Assembly (NCBI GenBank): GCA_947585525.1
Contig: CANPXA010000122.1
Location: 1 to 5,659, forward strand
Source of the DNA: an uncultured Akkermansia sp.
GTDB lineage: Bacteria; Verrucomicrobiota; Verrucomicrobiia; Verrucomicrobiales; Akkermansiaceae
Reading direction: 5' to 3'
Length of the DNA stretch: 5,659 bases
Shown here: positions 4,548-5,659 of the stretch, piece after piece
Numbering within the stretch: position 1 is the stretch's first letter
How the letters are laid out: each line of letters starts with the position of its first letter
Program-made: the position numbers and the translations under genes
Notes under the pieces: model-generated
Database searches by the model: none
What the model was told of the DNA's origin: nothing
Seen by the model: the letters and a program-made list of their open reading frames with translations, nothing else

Positions 4548-5402
4548 TTATCTTCTCGGAGTTGAGGCGGATGGAGCGGGGCTCGAAGTGCGGTGCCGTT
4601 TGTCCGCTTCATAGCCAAAATTGATGGAAAGCAGGCGGAAGGCGTTGGCAACAGAGGGATGTTTCACCACGACGAGTATTTGGGAAATTGAGGGATCCAC
4701 TGAAAATTTTGATTGACGAATAGGGAGACGCATAGCTCCTTCTCCCTCTGCGGGCACGCACAACGAATAAGTCATCGACTTGACATCCTTATTCTTTTTC
4801 CCGTTGAAAGACCAGACGTTGGCATCGGAGCTTGTGATGCCGTTGTTTTCTTTCCGCTTGTAGGGAGCTATCATATCCCCCTTTTCCGGGAGGTCATCCG
4901 TAGGAGAGTGTATGAACTCAAGCGTATTCGGTGAAAAATTGATAATATGGAAACCGCCGGTCGGAAAGTCGGCTTCCCGCAAAAAGAAGAATTGAGATTT
5001 TTTAAAATCCTCCGACGGCACAACAATTGCCGTCACCTTGCCCTTGGTGTATTCCGGTGGCACAGGTATCGTGATGAGAGGTTTCGCCTCCTTTTTTTGC
5101 TCCTTATCTTCGGGAATCTCATCGTAGAGACGGATCATGCCATCCGAATCAACGCTGACCCTTTCACCCGGCATACGGGAAGAGATACGCACCGGAAGGA
5201 ATTCTTTCCCGATTTTGGCGAAGAGAGACGAAGGAATTTGAGCTTTGGCTCCCCGACCTGAAGGGGAGCATATCACAAAACGAACCCCTGTGGTGGGATA
5301 TTGAGGCGCATGCCCCTCTCCTTGAGGCTCCTGAGCTGCGAGAGATGCGACCCCAAGCATCAAGAGACCGAGCAACCATGCGTATAAAGAGACTCTTTTC
5401 AT
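4548..5402 (-). CDS. Secreted protein of unknown function, first gene of the operon, 284 aa
   Basis: The protein starts with a textbook Sec signal peptide: MKR, hydrophobic core LYAWLLGLLMLGVASL, and cleavage near LAA|QEP at residue 23. Only one cysteine near the middle (45) and one at 215 are present, and there is no lipobox. The body alternates hydrophobic and polar residues, as in beta-rich folds (VRFVICSPSG, VTAIVVPSED, FHIINFSPNTLEFI, QILVVVKH), and the C-terminus (residues 267-284) is a Ser/Pro/Arg-rich tail. It recalls secreted orphan proteins common in Verrucomicrobiota, but I cannot name a family. I prefer ATG 5402 over the in-frame ATG 5420, which adds six residues before the basic n-region and lies nearer the predicted start site. 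There is no Shine-Dalgarno before either. Its stop is 4 bases before the kinase start, so the two are probably coupled. Confidence 0.8.
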   Translation of the reverse strand: MKRVSLYAWLLGLLMLGVASLAAQEPQGEGHAPQYPTTGVRFVICSPSGRGAKAQIPSSLFAKIGKEFLPVRISSRMPGERVSVDSDGMIRLYDEIPEDKEQKKEAKPLITIPVPPEYTKGKVTAIVVPSEDFKKSQFFFLREADFPTGGFHIINFSPNTLEFIHSPTDDLPEKGDMIAPYKRKENNGITSSDANVWSFNGKKNKDVKSMTYSLCVPAEGEGAMRLPIRQSKFSVDPSISQILVVVKHPSVANAFRLLSINFGYEADKRHRTSSPAPSASTPRR

Positions 5403-5429
5403 AGTGAGCAGAATATACAAGCTGCCCGC

Positions 5430-5458
5430 ATGATACCAGTTCCCACAGGGTATAGCAA
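5430..5458 (-). promoter_or_regulatory. Sigma70-type promoter of the five-gene operon
   Basis: On the minus strand TTGCTA (5453-5458) and TATCAT (5430-5435) are exactly 17 bases apart, with four and five matches to consensus. The start site would be near 5423, giving a leader of about 20 bases before ATG 5402 and making the more upstream ATG 5420 unlikely. It is the only good candidate upstream of the cluster. A repeat hairpin begins about 17 bases further upstream. Confidence 0.6.
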
Positions 5459-5474
5459 GGAGAAAATAGACGAT

Positions 5475-5516
5475 GGCGCCTGCCGCGCCTATTTACGATT
5501 TGATTCATATACGATG
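5475..5516 (+). repeat. Stem-loop plus heptamer array, copy C
   Basis: GGCGC-CTGCC-GCGCC (5475-5489) forms a 5-bp hairpin and is followed by TATTTACGATTTGATT and TACGATG. The run GGCGCCT...GCGCCTATTTACGATTT nearly repeats copy A at 926-954, about 4.5 kb away and in the same orientation. Confidence 0.65.
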
Positions 5517-5556
5517 GACGGAGTCCCGCGTATTTTAACACCCCCAATTAACCGTG

Positions 5557-5570
5557 TACGATGGACGATG
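5557..5570 (+). repeat. Two heptamer units, copy E
   Basis: TACGATG and GACGATG are adjacent 7-base units of the same ACGAT-centred family. With copy C they bracket about 40 bases (5517-5556) that contain a small GGAC/GTCC hairpin. Confidence 0.5.
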
Positions 5571-5591
5571 TGGAAAATTCCGCGCTCTTCG

Positions 5592-5631
5592 TATAATTTT
5601 GTGGAATGACTCCGCAAAGCAATTCCACAAA
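5592..5631. promoter_or_regulatory. TATAAT box followed by a 10-bp inverted repeat
   Basis: A perfect TATAAT (5592-5597) is followed at once by TTTGTGGAAT (5598-5607), which pairs exactly with ATTCCACAAA (5622-5631) around 14 bases. This could be a plus-strand -10 box with an operator for a gene beyond the window, or a repeat end. The -35 region at 5569-5574 (TGTGGA) is poor, so promoter function is uncertain; the inverted repeat itself is plain. Confidence 0.4.
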
Positions 5632-5659
5632 GTCGGCAAAATATCCAGTATCTGACAAA

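Noticed and set aside
4157..4624. A 155-codon plus-strand open frame
   Set aside because: It is antisense to the N-terminal half of the NahK-like kinase, whose motifs make the minus strand the coding one.
3401..4651. A 416-aa version of the kinase
   Set aside because: The extra 36 residues overlap the upstream gene by about 100 bases and do not resemble an N-lobe; ATG 4543 gives a natural 4-base gap.

Overview
The window is about 5.7 kb of chromosome. It reads most like a gut-type member of the Verrucomicrobiota/PVC group, but that is only inference. The grounds are moderate GC, a NahK-like sugar kinase typical of host-glycan users, secreted proteins of no recognised family, few Shine-Dalgarno sequences, and an Lgt with an enlarged middle section. 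No marker gene fixes the taxonomy.

Layout. (1) Bases 1-657, + strand: the 3' two thirds or so of lgt, the prolipoprotein diacylglyceryl transferase, running in from outside the window. (2) Bases 702-879, - strand: a self-contained tRNA-Asp(GTC) unit with its own promoter and a strong intrinsic terminator, facing lgt tail to tail. (3) Bases 880-1429: a gene-free stretch made of repeat and mobile-element debris. Two copies of a roughly 130-base repeat lie in opposite orientation. Between them are an intrinsic terminator and, directly after its T-run, what looks like the 5' end of a bacterial group II intron cut off within domain I. Short heptamer arrays (consensus TTTACGA / TCGTAAA) mark the edges of these pieces. 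(4) Bases 1430-5402, - strand: five tightly packed genes that look like one operon, in transcription order a secreted orphan protein, a NahK/APH-fold sugar kinase, a second secreted orphan protein, a helical protein with a very basic tail, and a small DUF1232 (YkvA-like) membrane protein. A good sigma70-type promoter lies just upstream of the first gene. (5) Bases 5403-5659: that promoter, then more heptamer/stem-loop repeat sequence, then a 10-bp inverted repeat just after a TATAAT box at the window edge.

How the parts work together. The kinase is the only operon member with a predictable biochemical role, probably phosphorylation of an N-acetylhexosamine or related sugar in glycan salvage. 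Two exported proteins of unknown function sit directly before and after it, and two further genes follow with spacings of 21 bases and an overlap of 47 bases. The operon may therefore couple an envelope or extracellular function to cytoplasmic sugar phosphorylation, but nothing in the sequence proves this. The most unusual content is the non-coding mosaic at 880-1429 with its relatives at 1265-1415 and 5475-5570.
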